Source: Kitasatospora setae KM-6054
Lineage (GTDB): Bacteria > Actinomycetota > Actinomycetes > Streptomycetales > Streptomycetaceae
Assembly (NCBI RefSeq): GCF_000269985.1
Contig: NC_016109.1
Coordinates: 5,642,001 to 5,706,000, forward strand
DNA length: 64,000 bases
Direction: 5' to 3'
Shown: one piece after another, positions 20,015 through 28,626 of the stretch
Position numbering within the stretch: the first letter of the stretch is position 1
How the letters are laid out: every line of letters begins with the position of its first letter
Program-made: the position numbers and the translations under genes
Notes under the pieces: generated by a model
The model's input: only the letters and a program-made list of their open reading frames with translations
Databases searched by the model: none
What the model was told of the DNA's origin: nothing

Positions 20015-21193
20015 ATGGCTTACCTCGACCACGCCGCCACCACACCGATGCTGCCCGAGGCGATCGCCGCGATGACGGCGCGGTTCGGCGTCGTCGGCAA
20101 CGCCTCCTCGCTGCACACCGCCGGCCGCCGGGCCCGCCGGGTGGTGGAGGAGGCCCGCGAGTCGCTGGGCGAGTCGCTGGGCGCCCGGCCCAGCGAGATC
20201 GTGCTGACCGCGGGCGGCACCGAGTCCGACAACCTGGCGGTCAAGGGCCTGTACTGGTCCCGGCGGGACGCCGATCCGGCCCGCCGCCGGGTGCTCAGCA
20301 GCCCGGTCGAGCACCACGCGGTGCTGGACGCGGTGCACTGGCTGGCCGAGCACGAGGGCGCCGAGGTCGAGTACCTGCCGGTGGACGCGCTGGGCCGGGT
20401 GCACCCCGAGGCGCTGCGCGCGGCGATCGAGCGCTCCCCGGAGACGGTCGCGCTGGTCACCGTGATGTGGGCCAACAACGAGGTCGGCACCATCCAGCCG
20501 ATCCGCGAACTCGCGGCCGTCGCCGCCGAGTTCGACGTGCCGATGCACTCCGACGCGGTGCAGGCGCTGGGCCAGGTGCCGGTCTCCTTCGCGGAGTCCG
20601 GGCTGACCGCGCTGACCGTCACCGGCCACAAGGTCGGCGGCCCGTACGGCGTCGGCGCGCTGCTGCTGGCCCGCACCGCCAAGCCCGTCCCGCTGCTGCA
20701 CGGCGGCGGCCAGGAGCGGGACGTCCGCTCCGGGACGCTGGACGCGCCCGGCTCGGCCGGGTTCGCGGTGGCCGCCGCGCTGGCCGTCGAGCGCCAGCCC
20801 CGGTACGCGGCCGCGGTGGCCGCGCTGCGCGACGAACTGCTCGCGGTGGTCCGCTCGGCCGCGTCCGACGCGGTGCTCAACGGCGACCCGGCGGCGGACG
20901 GGCGGCTGCCCGCGAACGCGCACTTCTCCTTCCCCGGCTGCGAGGGCGACGCGCTGCTGATGCTGCTGGACGCGGCCGGCGTGGAGTGCTCGACCGGCTC
21001 GGCCTGCTCGGCGGGCGTCCCGCAGCCCAGCCACGTGCTGCTGGCGATGGGCGTCGAGCCCGAGTCGGCCCGCGCCTCGCTGCGCTTCTCGCTCGGCCAC
21101 ACCTCCACCGCCGCCGACGTGGCGGCGCTGGCCGCCGCGCTGCCCGGCGCGGTGGAGCGGGCCCGGCGGGCCGGGCTGGTGCGCGCCCGCTGA
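20015..21193 (+). CDS. Cysteine desulfurase, NifS/IscS-like
   Basis: A 392-residue PLP enzyme that takes sulfur from cysteine as an enzyme persulfide. The PLP lysine is Lys206 in TGHKVGGPYG, and the active-site Cys is most likely Cys331 in STGSACSAG. The start reads MAYLDHAATTP, and ATG 20015 is chosen over upstream frame extensions that overlap the divergent regulator. mnmA, which needs a persulfide donor, lies 2.2 kb downstream, so this enzyme probably supplies tRNA thiolation. Confidence 0.95.
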   Translation: MAYLDHAATTPMLPEAIAAMTARFGVVGNASSLHTAGRRARRVVEEARESLGESLGARPSEIVLTAGGTESDNLAVKGLYWSRRDADPARRRVLSSPVEHHAVLDAVHWLAEHEGAEVEYLPVDALGRVHPEALRAAIERSPETVALVTVMWANNEVGTIQPIRELAAVAAEFDVPMHSDAVQALGQVPVSFAESGLTALTVTGHKVGGPYGVGALLLARTAKPVPLLHGGGQERDVRSGTLDAPGSAGFAVAAALAVERQPRYAAAVAALRDELLAVVRSAASDAVLNGDPAADGRLPANAHFSFPGCEGDALLMLLDAAGVECSTGSACSAGVPQPSHVLLAMGVEPESARASLRFSLGHTSTAADVAALAAALPGAVERARRAGLVRAR

Positions 21194-21200
21194 GGCCGAC

Positions 21201-21219
21201 GTTTCGTTCCTGACGAAAC
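21201..21219. promoter_or_regulatory. Candidate MarR operator and promoter
   Basis: GTTTCGT (21201-21207) and ACGAAAC (21213-21219) form a perfect 7-bp inverted repeat with a 5-base spacer, 29 bases before the marR-like ATG. A TATTCT at 21236-21241 could be the -10; it would put the transcription start at or next to the ATG, i.e. a leaderless message. The position fits autoregulation. Confidence 0.55.
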
Positions 21220-21247
21220 CTTCTGCTTCCGGACGTATTCTGGGGGG

Positions 21248-21739
21248 ATGGACACCCCCTTGCCCGAGCGCACCGTCCGCGACCTCACCGGGATGCTGGT
21301 GCAGGCCGCGCACGCGATGAACACCCGGCTGTCGCTGGCCCTGGCCGAGATCGACAGCTCCCCGCGCAAGCACTGCGTGCTGCTGCACGCCCTGGAGGCG
21401 GAGCGCACCCAGTCCCAGCTGGCCGCGATCGCCGGCCTGGACAAGACCACCATGGTGGTCACCGCCGACGAGCTGGAGCGGGACGGCCTGGCCGAGCGCC
21501 ACCCGTCCGCGACCGACCGGCGGGTGAAGGTCATCCGCGTCACCCCGGCCGGCGCCGAGCTGGTGCGGCGCGGCGAGGTGATCGTCGACCGGGTGCACGG
21601 GGAGGCGCTGGGCGAGCTGTCGGCCGGGGAGCGGCAGGTGTTCGTGGACGCGCTGGACCGGCTGCAGCAGGCGACCGAGTTCCCGCTGGCCGGGGAGGGC
21701 GGCGTGGTGCGCAGGCTGCGGCGGGCCCGGCAGGGGTAG
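21248..21739 (+). CDS. MarR-family transcriptional regulator
   Basis: A 163-residue regulator with the MarR winged helix: LAAIAGLDKTTMVVTADELERDGLAERHPSATDRRVKVIRVTPAG contains the recognition helix and the DRR wing. It precedes a DHA2-type exporter by 103 bases in the same direction, the usual arrangement in which MarR represses itself and the pump and is released by a small-molecule ligand. Confidence 0.93.
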   Translation: MDTPLPERTVRDLTGMLVQAAHAMNTRLSLALAEIDSSPRKHCVLLHALEAERTQSQLAAIAGLDKTTMVVTADELERDGLAERHPSATDRRVKVIRVTPAGAELVRRGEVIVDRVHGEALGELSAGERQVFVDALDRLQQATEFPLAGEGGVVRRLRRARQG

Positions 21740-21842
21740 CCCGCGCACCGTTCCGCTCTGGATCGTCTACTACAAAACTATCTGCTACGGTTTCTCTTGT
21801 CGGGGGAGCGCGTCCGCGCTCCCCACGGGAGGGGAGAGACCC

Positions 21843-23273
21843 ATGTCCGAGAACTCGTCACGCGCCCGCTGGCTGGCCCTCGCGGTGGTGTGCGCCGGGA
21901 TGCTGATGGTGATCCTGGACGGGTCCATCACCACCGTCGCGCTGCCCGCCATCCAGGCCGACCTGCACATCGGGACGGCCGGACTGACCTGGGTCGTCGA
22001 CGCCTACGTCGTCGCCTTCGGCGGCCTGCTGCTGCTCGCCGGACGCCTCGGCGACCTGCTCGGCCGCCGCCGCGTCTACCTCGCCGGGATCGCCGCCTTC
22101 ACCGCCGCCTCCGTGCTGTGCGGCCTCGCGGTGAACTCCGGGACGCTGATCGCCGCCCGCTTCCTCCAGGGCGCGGGCGGGGCGATGGCCTCCGCCGTCG
22201 GCCTCGGCATGGTCGTCGCGCTCTTCCCCGACCCCGCCGAACGGGCCAGGGCCTTCGGCGCCGTCGGCTTCACCGGCGCCGCCGGCGCCTCGCTCGGCCA
22301 GGTCCTCGGCGGCGTCCTCACCCAGGGCCTCGGCTGGCACTGGATCTTCTTCATCAACCTGCCGATCGGCGCCGCCGCCCTGCTCGCCGGACGCCGACTG
22401 CTCGCCGACGACCGCGGCCCCGGCCTCAAGGCCGGCGCCGACGCCCCCGGCGCCGCCCTGGTCACCGCCGGACTGATGCTCGGCGTCTACACCATCGTCG
22501 AGGGCGGCCCGGCCGGCTGGACCTCCGCCCGCACCCTCGCCACCGGCGCCGCCGCCCTCGTCCTGCTCGCCGCCTTCCTGCTCCGGCAGGCCCGCACCGC
22601 CACCCCGCTGCTCCCGCCGCGGATCCTCGCCCGGCGCACCACCGCGCTCGCCAACCTGATCCAACTCCTCATGCTGGCCGCCCTGTTCGGCTTCCAGATC
22701 CTGCTCGCCCTGTACCTCCAGCAAGTCCAGCACTACAGCGCCCTCGCCACCGGCCTGGCCATGCTGCCCGCCGCCCTCACCATCGCCGCCGTCTCGCTGC
22801 TGCTCGCCGCCCGCACCATCGCCCGGCTCGGCGAACGCCGCACCCTGCTGCTCGGGCTGATCCTGCTCACCGCCGGCATCGCCCTGCTCACCCGGCTCCC
22901 CGCCGGACACCTCTCCTACGCCGCCGACGTGCTGCCCACCCTGCTCAGCGCCGCCGGGTTCGGCCTCGCCGCCACCGCCCTCACCGCCCTCGGCATGGCC
23001 GACGCACGGCCCGAGGACGCCGGCCTGCTCTCCGGCCTGCTCAACACCACCCAGCAGGTCGGCGCCGCGCTCGGCGTCGCCGTCCTCACCGCGCTGGCCG
23101 CCGGGCGCGGCACCGGCGGCTTCCACCTCGCCTTCGGCACCGCCGCCGCGCTGCTGGCCGCCGCGTTCCTGCTGGCCCTCGCGCTGCCCCGGCACCGGGC
23201 GGCGCCTCCCGCCGGAGCCGCCGCCGCCGGAGCCGGAGCCGCCGCCGAGCCGCCCGTGCTGACCCACGGCTGA
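21843..23273 (+). CDS. MFS transporter, DHA2 (14-helix drug:H+ antiporter) family
   Basis: A 476-residue integral membrane protein. The N-terminal helix MVILDGSITTVALPAIQ is the classic DHA2 motif, followed by motif A in GGLLLLAGRLGDLLGRRRVYL and motif C-like GAAGASLGQVLGGVL. About 14 hydrophobic segments are present. Gly/Ala-rich C-terminal tail. ATG follows GGAGGGGAGAG. It is likely a drug or metabolite exporter controlled by the MarR gene before it. Substrate unknown. Confidence 0.93.
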   Translation: MSENSSRARWLALAVVCAGMLMVILDGSITTVALPAIQADLHIGTAGLTWVVDAYVVAFGGLLLLAGRLGDLLGRRRVYLAGIAAFTAASVLCGLAVNSGTLIAARFLQGAGGAMASAVGLGMVVALFPDPAERARAFGAVGFTGAAGASLGQVLGGVLTQGLGWHWIFFINLPIGAAALLAGRRLLADDRGPGLKAGADAPGAALVTAGLMLGVYTIVEGGPAGWTSARTLATGAAALVLLAAFLLRQARTATPLLPPRILARRTTALANLIQLLMLAALFGFQILLALYLQQVQHYSALATGLAMLPAALTIAAVSLLLAARTIARLGERRTLLLGLILLTAGIALLTRLPAGHLSYAADVLPTLLSAAGFGLAATALTALGMADARPEDAGLLSGLLNTTQQVGAALGVAVLTALAAGRGTGGFHLAFGTAAALLAAAFLLALALPRHRAAPPAGAAAAGAGAAAEPPVLTHG

Positions 23274-23347
23274 CCCGCGGCTGACCCGCGACCGATCCAC
23301 GGCCGGCCGCCGGGGCGCGACCCGACCCCGTTACGCTTGGAGGCACC

Positions 23348-24481
23348 ATGACTGACTTCCCCGGCGCCCCGACCACCCCGTCCACCGGCCGCCTGCGCGT
23401 GCTCGCCGCGATGTCCGGCGGCGTCGACTCCGCCGTCGCCGCCGCCCGGGCCGTCGAGGCCGGCCACGAGGTGACCGGCGTCCACCTGGCGCTCGCCAGC
23501 AACCCGCAGTCCTTCCGCACCGGTGCCCGCGGCTGCTGCACCCTGGAGGACTCCCGGGACGCCCGCCGCGCCGCCGACGTGATCGGCATCCCGTTCTACG
23601 TCTGGGACTTGGCGGAACGCTTCCGCGAGGACGTGATCGACGACTTCGTCGCCGAGTACGCGGCCGGCCGCACCCCCAACCCCTGCCTGCGCTGCAACGA
23701 GAAGATCAAGTTCGCCGCGCTGCTCGACAAGGCCGTCGCGCTCGGCTTCGACGCCGTCTGCACCGGCCACTACGCCCGGATCGTCGACCACCCCGACGGC
23801 ACCCGCGAACTGCACCGCGCCGCCGACGCCGCCAAGGACCAGTCGTACGTCCTCGGGGTGCTCGACGCCGACCAGCTCGCCCACTCGCTCTTCCCGCTCG
23901 GCGACACCACCAAGGACGTCATCCGGGCAGAGGCCGAGCGGCGCGGCCTGGCCGTCGCCAAGAAGCCCGACAGCCACGACATCTGCTTCATCGCCGACGG
24001 CGACACCCAGGGCTTCCTGGCCGAGCGCCTCGGCACCGCCCCCGGCGACATCCTCGACGCCGACGGCACCAAGCTCGGCGAGCACGACGGCGCCTACGGC
24101 TTCACCATCGGCCAGCGCAAGGGCCTGCGGCTCGGCCGGCCCGCCGCCGACGGCAAGCCCCGCTACGTCCTCGACATCTCCCCGGTCGACAACACCGTCA
24201 CCGTCGGCCCGGTCGAAGGACTCGACGTGCACGCCCTCACCGCCATCCGCCCCCGCTGGTGCGGCACCCCCGCCGCCGGCGAGGGCCGCTACACCGCCCA
24301 GCTGCGGGCGCACGGCGAGGAGGTGCCGGTCACCGCCGTGCTGGGCGAGGACGAACTGCACGTCCGGCTCGACACCCCCGCCCGCGGCATCGCCCCCGGC
24401 CAGGCCGTGGTGCTCTACGACGGCACCCGGGTGGTCGGCTCGGCCACCATCGCGAGCACCGAGCGGGCCGTCGGGGTCTAG
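23348..24481 (+). CDS. mnmA: tRNA-specific 2-thiouridylase
   Basis: A 377-residue enzyme forming 2-thiouridine at the wobble position of Lys, Glu and Gln tRNAs. The PP-loop SGGVDSAVAA is at about residue 23, the catalytic Cys lies in NPCLRCNEKIKF and the second (persulfide) Cys in DSHDICFI. The tRNA-binding and C-terminal beta-barrel regions follow. GGAGGCACC precedes the ATG. Its stop codon overlaps, by the CTAG at 24478-24481, the stop codon of the convergent HEAT-repeat gene. Confidence 0.96.
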   Translation: MTDFPGAPTTPSTGRLRVLAAMSGGVDSAVAAARAVEAGHEVTGVHLALASNPQSFRTGARGCCTLEDSRDARRAADVIGIPFYVWDLAERFREDVIDDFVAEYAAGRTPNPCLRCNEKIKFAALLDKAVALGFDAVCTGHYARIVDHPDGTRELHRAADAAKDQSYVLGVLDADQLAHSLFPLGDTTKDVIRAEAERRGLAVAKKPDSHDICFIADGDTQGFLAERLGTAPGDILDADGTKLGEHDGAYGFTIGQRKGLRLGRPAADGKPRYVLDISPVDNTVTVGPVEGLDVHALTAIRPRWCGTPAAGEGRYTAQLRAHGEEVPVTAVLGEDELHVRLDTPARGIAPGQAVVLYDGTRVVGSATIASTERAVGV

Positions 24482-26108
24482 CACCCCACTTCGGCGTCGG
24501 ATTCGTCCAGGTGTGACAGCGGCGGCATCGTGACCACCTCGCCGCGCAGCGCTCGGCGCAGGGTGTCGCGCAGCCGTTCGTCGTCCAGGACCGTCCGGTA
24601 GTCGCCGAGCCAGGACAGTCGGCGGTCGAGCGCGAGGACGTGGGCGGCGGCGGTCCGGACCTCGGGGGAGAGCGGGCCGCGCCGGGACAGGGCGCAGACG
24701 GCCCAGGTGCCGCGCAGGTACGGGGCGGGGCTCTCGTGGACCAGGCGGACCGGCGGGGTCCGGAGCAGTCCGCGCGCCATCGCCTCCAGGTCCGAGGGCG
24801 GCTCGGGGGCGTCGGCCGGGCCGCCCCAGGCCGCCAGCAGCCGGGCGCCCGGGTGGTAGTGCGGCCAGGCGTGCGACTCGCCCTCCCGGGCCCACTCGGC
24901 GACCTGCGGGCGCAGCGCCGCCGCGTGCTCGCGCAGCGGGAGCAGCGCGTCGTACGGTTCGGGACGGCGCGGGTCGCCGCGTACGTAGCCCCGGCCGTTC
25001 TCCCGTTCCACCGCCGTACCAGGCCGGGCAGGACGCGCGGGTCGCCGAGCCGGGCCAGCGCCCACCGGGCCTGGTCGGCGGTGGTGCCGTCGAGGAACTC
25101 GTCGCCGTCGGTGTCCGCCAGCCGGGCGTGCAGCGCGTCGGCGTACGGGGCGGCCGCGCGGCCCAGCACGGCGAGGGCGGCCGCGGCCCGGTGCCGGACC
25201 TCCGGGGCGGGCGAGGACAGCAGCGCGCCGGCGGTGGCGGGCCAGAGCGGGCCGGTGGACGGGACGTCCAGCAGCGGGCGCCAGCCGGCCTCCAGCGCGG
25301 CCGCGCACAGCTCCGGGCGGCCCGCGTCCCGGGCGTCCCGGGCCAGCCGGACGGAGAGGTGCGCGGCGAGACGCGGCGGCAGTGACCAGGCGATCGAGGC
25401 GACCTCCCGTCCCAACTCGGCCCGGTAGTCCTCGTCGGGCCGGTCCCACAGCCGCTCGACCGCCGCGGGCGCCGCCGGGTCGAGGACGGCCGCCACCCAC
25501 TGGTCGGCCCAGCGCTCCGGCTCGGCGGCGTCCAGCGCGGCCAGCCCCCACAGCGCGGCCAGCCGGTGGGCGGCGGCGTCCGGGCCGTCCGCGCCGTGCA
25601 GGGTGTCGGTGAGCAGGGCGCGGGCCGCGTCGTCGGCCGGGTCGGCCACCGCACCCAGGCGTTGCAACTGCCTTACCCGCAGCCAGGGTTCGGTCTCCAG
25701 CGGGATCCGCGCCAGCAGTGGCCCGGCCCGCTCCACCAGGTGCACGGCCGTGTCGCGCACCGCTGGGTCCGGGTCGTCGAGCAGCGGCTCCAGGGCGGTG
25801 CGGTGCTCGCGCCAGGCGGCGGCCCAGCCGTGCGCGTGGCGCTCGGCGGCCTCCTGCCGGCCGACGCCGACCAGCAGCACCAGGGCGCTCAGCAACTGCT
25901 CCCGGTTCGGCAGGTCCGGGGCACGGACCAGGGCGATCAGGAAGGGCAGCGCGGCGGGCGCGGCCGGTTCCATGCCCTTGTTCCAGTGGTACAGCGCCGG
26001 AACGACCGGCTCGCCCCGGGCGGCCCGCCGCAGTTGCTCCAGCACCGGTTCGCGGGCCCACACCGTCAACCGCCGCCACGCTTCGTCCACTGCCGTCACG
26101 CGCGGCAT
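24478..26108 (-). pseudogene. HEAT-repeat-like protein gene with a single-base frameshift
   Basis: From ATG 26108 one frame gives about 365 residues of alpha-helical, Ala/Leu/Arg-rich HEAT-like repeats (for example LEPLLDDPDPAVRDTAVHLVERAG and SPAPEVRHRAAAALAVLGRAAAPYADAL) up to GDPRVLPGLVRRWNG. It then becomes low-quality Arg/Ser/Thr sequence. A second frame picks up at once as ENGRGYVRGDPRRPEPYDALLPL and runs on sensibly to the stop at 24478. The whole span is 1631 bases, one short of a multiple of three. One extra base in the CCC run at 25002-25004 would restore a 543-residue protein. It is either a real disruption or a homopolymer sequencing error. Function unknown. Confidence 0.82.
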
Positions 26109-26279
26109 GGTGACAGGCCGGGGAGCGGTGGGCCAGGGGTTTTCCGGAGGGCTGCCGGGAGGGCGGGGCGCCGCCGTGCCGCCGCCCGCGTTCGGGACCG
26201 GGAGCTGCCGCGCCCAGCCGGGGCGGTCCGCAAACGGTTTGACCCGGGTGCACCGGCCGGTGATAGGACTGGGAGCACT

Positions 26280-26816
26280 ATGAACATCACGGTCTTCTGC
26301 TCCGCCAACTCCCTCGACGACACGTACACCGCCCCGGCGGCCGAGTTCGCCCGGCTGCTCGGCGAGGCCGGGCACACCCTGGTGTGGGGCGGTTCGCACG
26401 CCGGGCTGATGGGCGAGCTCGCCGACGGGGTCAAGGCCGCCGGCGGGCGGCTGGTGGGGATCTCGGTGGAGTTCCTGCGGCACAAGGCGTACGAGGGCGC
26501 GGACGAGCTGGTGACCATGCCGGACCTGCCGACCCGGAAGGCCGAGCTGCTGGCGCACGGGGACGCGCTGGTGGTGCTGGTCGGCGGGATCGGCACGCTG
26601 GACGAGATCACCGAGGTGCTGGAGCTGAAGAAGCACGGCCTGCACGACAAGCCGGTGGTCGTCCTCGACACCGAGGGCTTCTACACCGGCCTGCGCCTCC
26701 AGCTGGAGCGGATGGACGCCGAGGGCTTCCTGCCCCGTCCGCTCGCCGAGCTGGTGGCCTTCGCGCGGACCCCGGCCGAGGTGTTCGCCCACCTGTCCGC
26801 ACACCAGCCCCAGTAA
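26280..26816 (+). CDS. LOG-family protein (TIGR00730, cytokinin riboside 5'-monophosphate phosphoribohydrolase-like)
   Basis: A 178-residue Rossmann-like protein. The family motif appears as VGGIGTLDEI (canonical PGGxGTxxE, with the initial Pro replaced by Val) with the upstream RKAELL. WGGSHAGLMGELADGV forms the N-terminal nucleotide-binding region. Characterised members release free bases from nucleoside monophosphates. The SDR gene follows after 11 bases, so the two are probably cotranscribed. Confidence 0.9.
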   Translation: MNITVFCSANSLDDTYTAPAAEFARLLGEAGHTLVWGGSHAGLMGELADGVKAAGGRLVGISVEFLRHKAYEGADELVTMPDLPTRKAELLAHGDALVVLVGGIGTLDEITEVLELKKHGLHDKPVVVLDTEGFYTGLRLQLERMDAEGFLPRPLAELVAFARTPAEVFAHLSAHQPQ

Positions 26817-26827
26817 GGAAGACCGCC

Positions 26828-27572
<745 letters not shown>

Positions 27573-27595
27573 CGCCGGGCTCGTAGGCTCTCCCC

Positions 27596-28606
27596 GTGAC
27601 TGACGTGGACGTTTTCGCGGAGCTGGCCGGGGCGGCGACCGGGATCGGCTCGATGCCCGGCGGCGACGCCCGGGACACGGCCCGGGGCGTGGCCGCCGAG
27701 CTGGAGCAGCTCCCGCACCTGCCCGAACTGCCCGCCCGCGGCCCGGGCGCCGACATGATCGGCCGGGGCGCCGGACTGCTCACCGAGCTGTTCGTGCAGA
27801 CCGAGCCGAGCGGCTGGCGCTTCACCGACCGCCCCGGACGCGACACCAGGCGGGCGGTGTCCTGGCTCGGCGAGGACCTCGACGCCCTGGAGGAGTACAC
27901 CCAGGGCTACACCGGCCCGCTCAAGGTGCAGGCCGTCGGGCCGTGGACGCTGGCCGGCTCGATCGAACTGCGGCACGGCGAGAAGGCGCTCAGCGACCCC
28001 GGCGCCTGCCGCGACCTGGCCGGCTCGCTCACCGACGGCCTGCGCCGCCACCTCGCCGACGTCCGCCGCCGGGTCCCCGGCGCCACCGTCGTGCTGCAAC
28101 TGGACGAGCCGCTGCTGCCCGCCGTGCTGGCCGGCTCGGTGAAGACGGCCAGCGGCTTCCAGCGGCTGCGCGCGGTCGACCGCCAACTCGCCGAGCACGC
28201 CCTGCGCGAGCTGATCGGCGGCCTCGACGCGCCCGTCCTGGTGCACAGTTGCGCGCCCGGGGTGCCGATCCCGCTGCTGCGCCGGGCCGGTGCCGCCGGG
28301 ATCAGCCTGGACTTCGGCCTGCTGACCGAGCGCGACGACGACGACCTCGGCGAGGCCGTCGAGGGCGGCACGCTGCTGCTCGCCGGTGTGGTGCCGTCCA
28401 CTGACGCGGAAAGGTCCGACCCGGCCGGTAGTGTCCAGGGTGTCAGGACGCTGTGGCGCCGGCTCGGTCTGGCCCCCGAACTGCTGGGCCGCCGGGTCGT
28501 GGTGACTCCCACGTGCGGGCTGGCGGGGGCCTCCCCGGCGTACGCGCGGCGGGCGCTGGCCACCGCGGTCCGCGCCGCCCGGAGCCTGGTGGACAACCCG
28601 GAGTAG
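27596..28606 (+). CDS. Cobalamin-independent methionine synthase-like (MetE C-terminal family) protein
   Basis: A 336-residue protein related to the catalytic barrel of MetE. It contains GIGSMPGGD near the N-terminus, VQAVGPWTLAGSIEL, LQLDEPLLP and VLVHSCAPGVPIPLL (possible zinc-ligand His/Cys), and VTPTCGLAGAS near the end, which carries the usual Cys. It is half the length of full MetE and lacks its N-terminal domain, so it may be a methyltransferase with another acceptor. The GTG start is followed 20 bases after the stop by ligA. Confidence 0.88.
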   Translation: MTDVDVFAELAGAATGIGSMPGGDARDTARGVAAELEQLPHLPELPARGPGADMIGRGAGLLTELFVQTEPSGWRFTDRPGRDTRRAVSWLGEDLDALEEYTQGYTGPLKVQAVGPWTLAGSIELRHGEKALSDPGACRDLAGSLTDGLRRHLADVRRRVPGATVVLQLDEPLLPAVLAGSVKTASGFQRLRAVDRQLAEHALRELIGGLDAPVLVHSCAPGVPIPLLRRAGAAGISLDFGLLTERDDDDLGEAVEGGTLLLAGVVPSTDAERSDPAGSVQGVRTLWRRLGLAPELLGRRVVVTPTCGLAGASPAYARRALATAVRAARSLVDNPE

Positions 28607-28626
28607 CGAGCGAGGAGGACGGCGCG

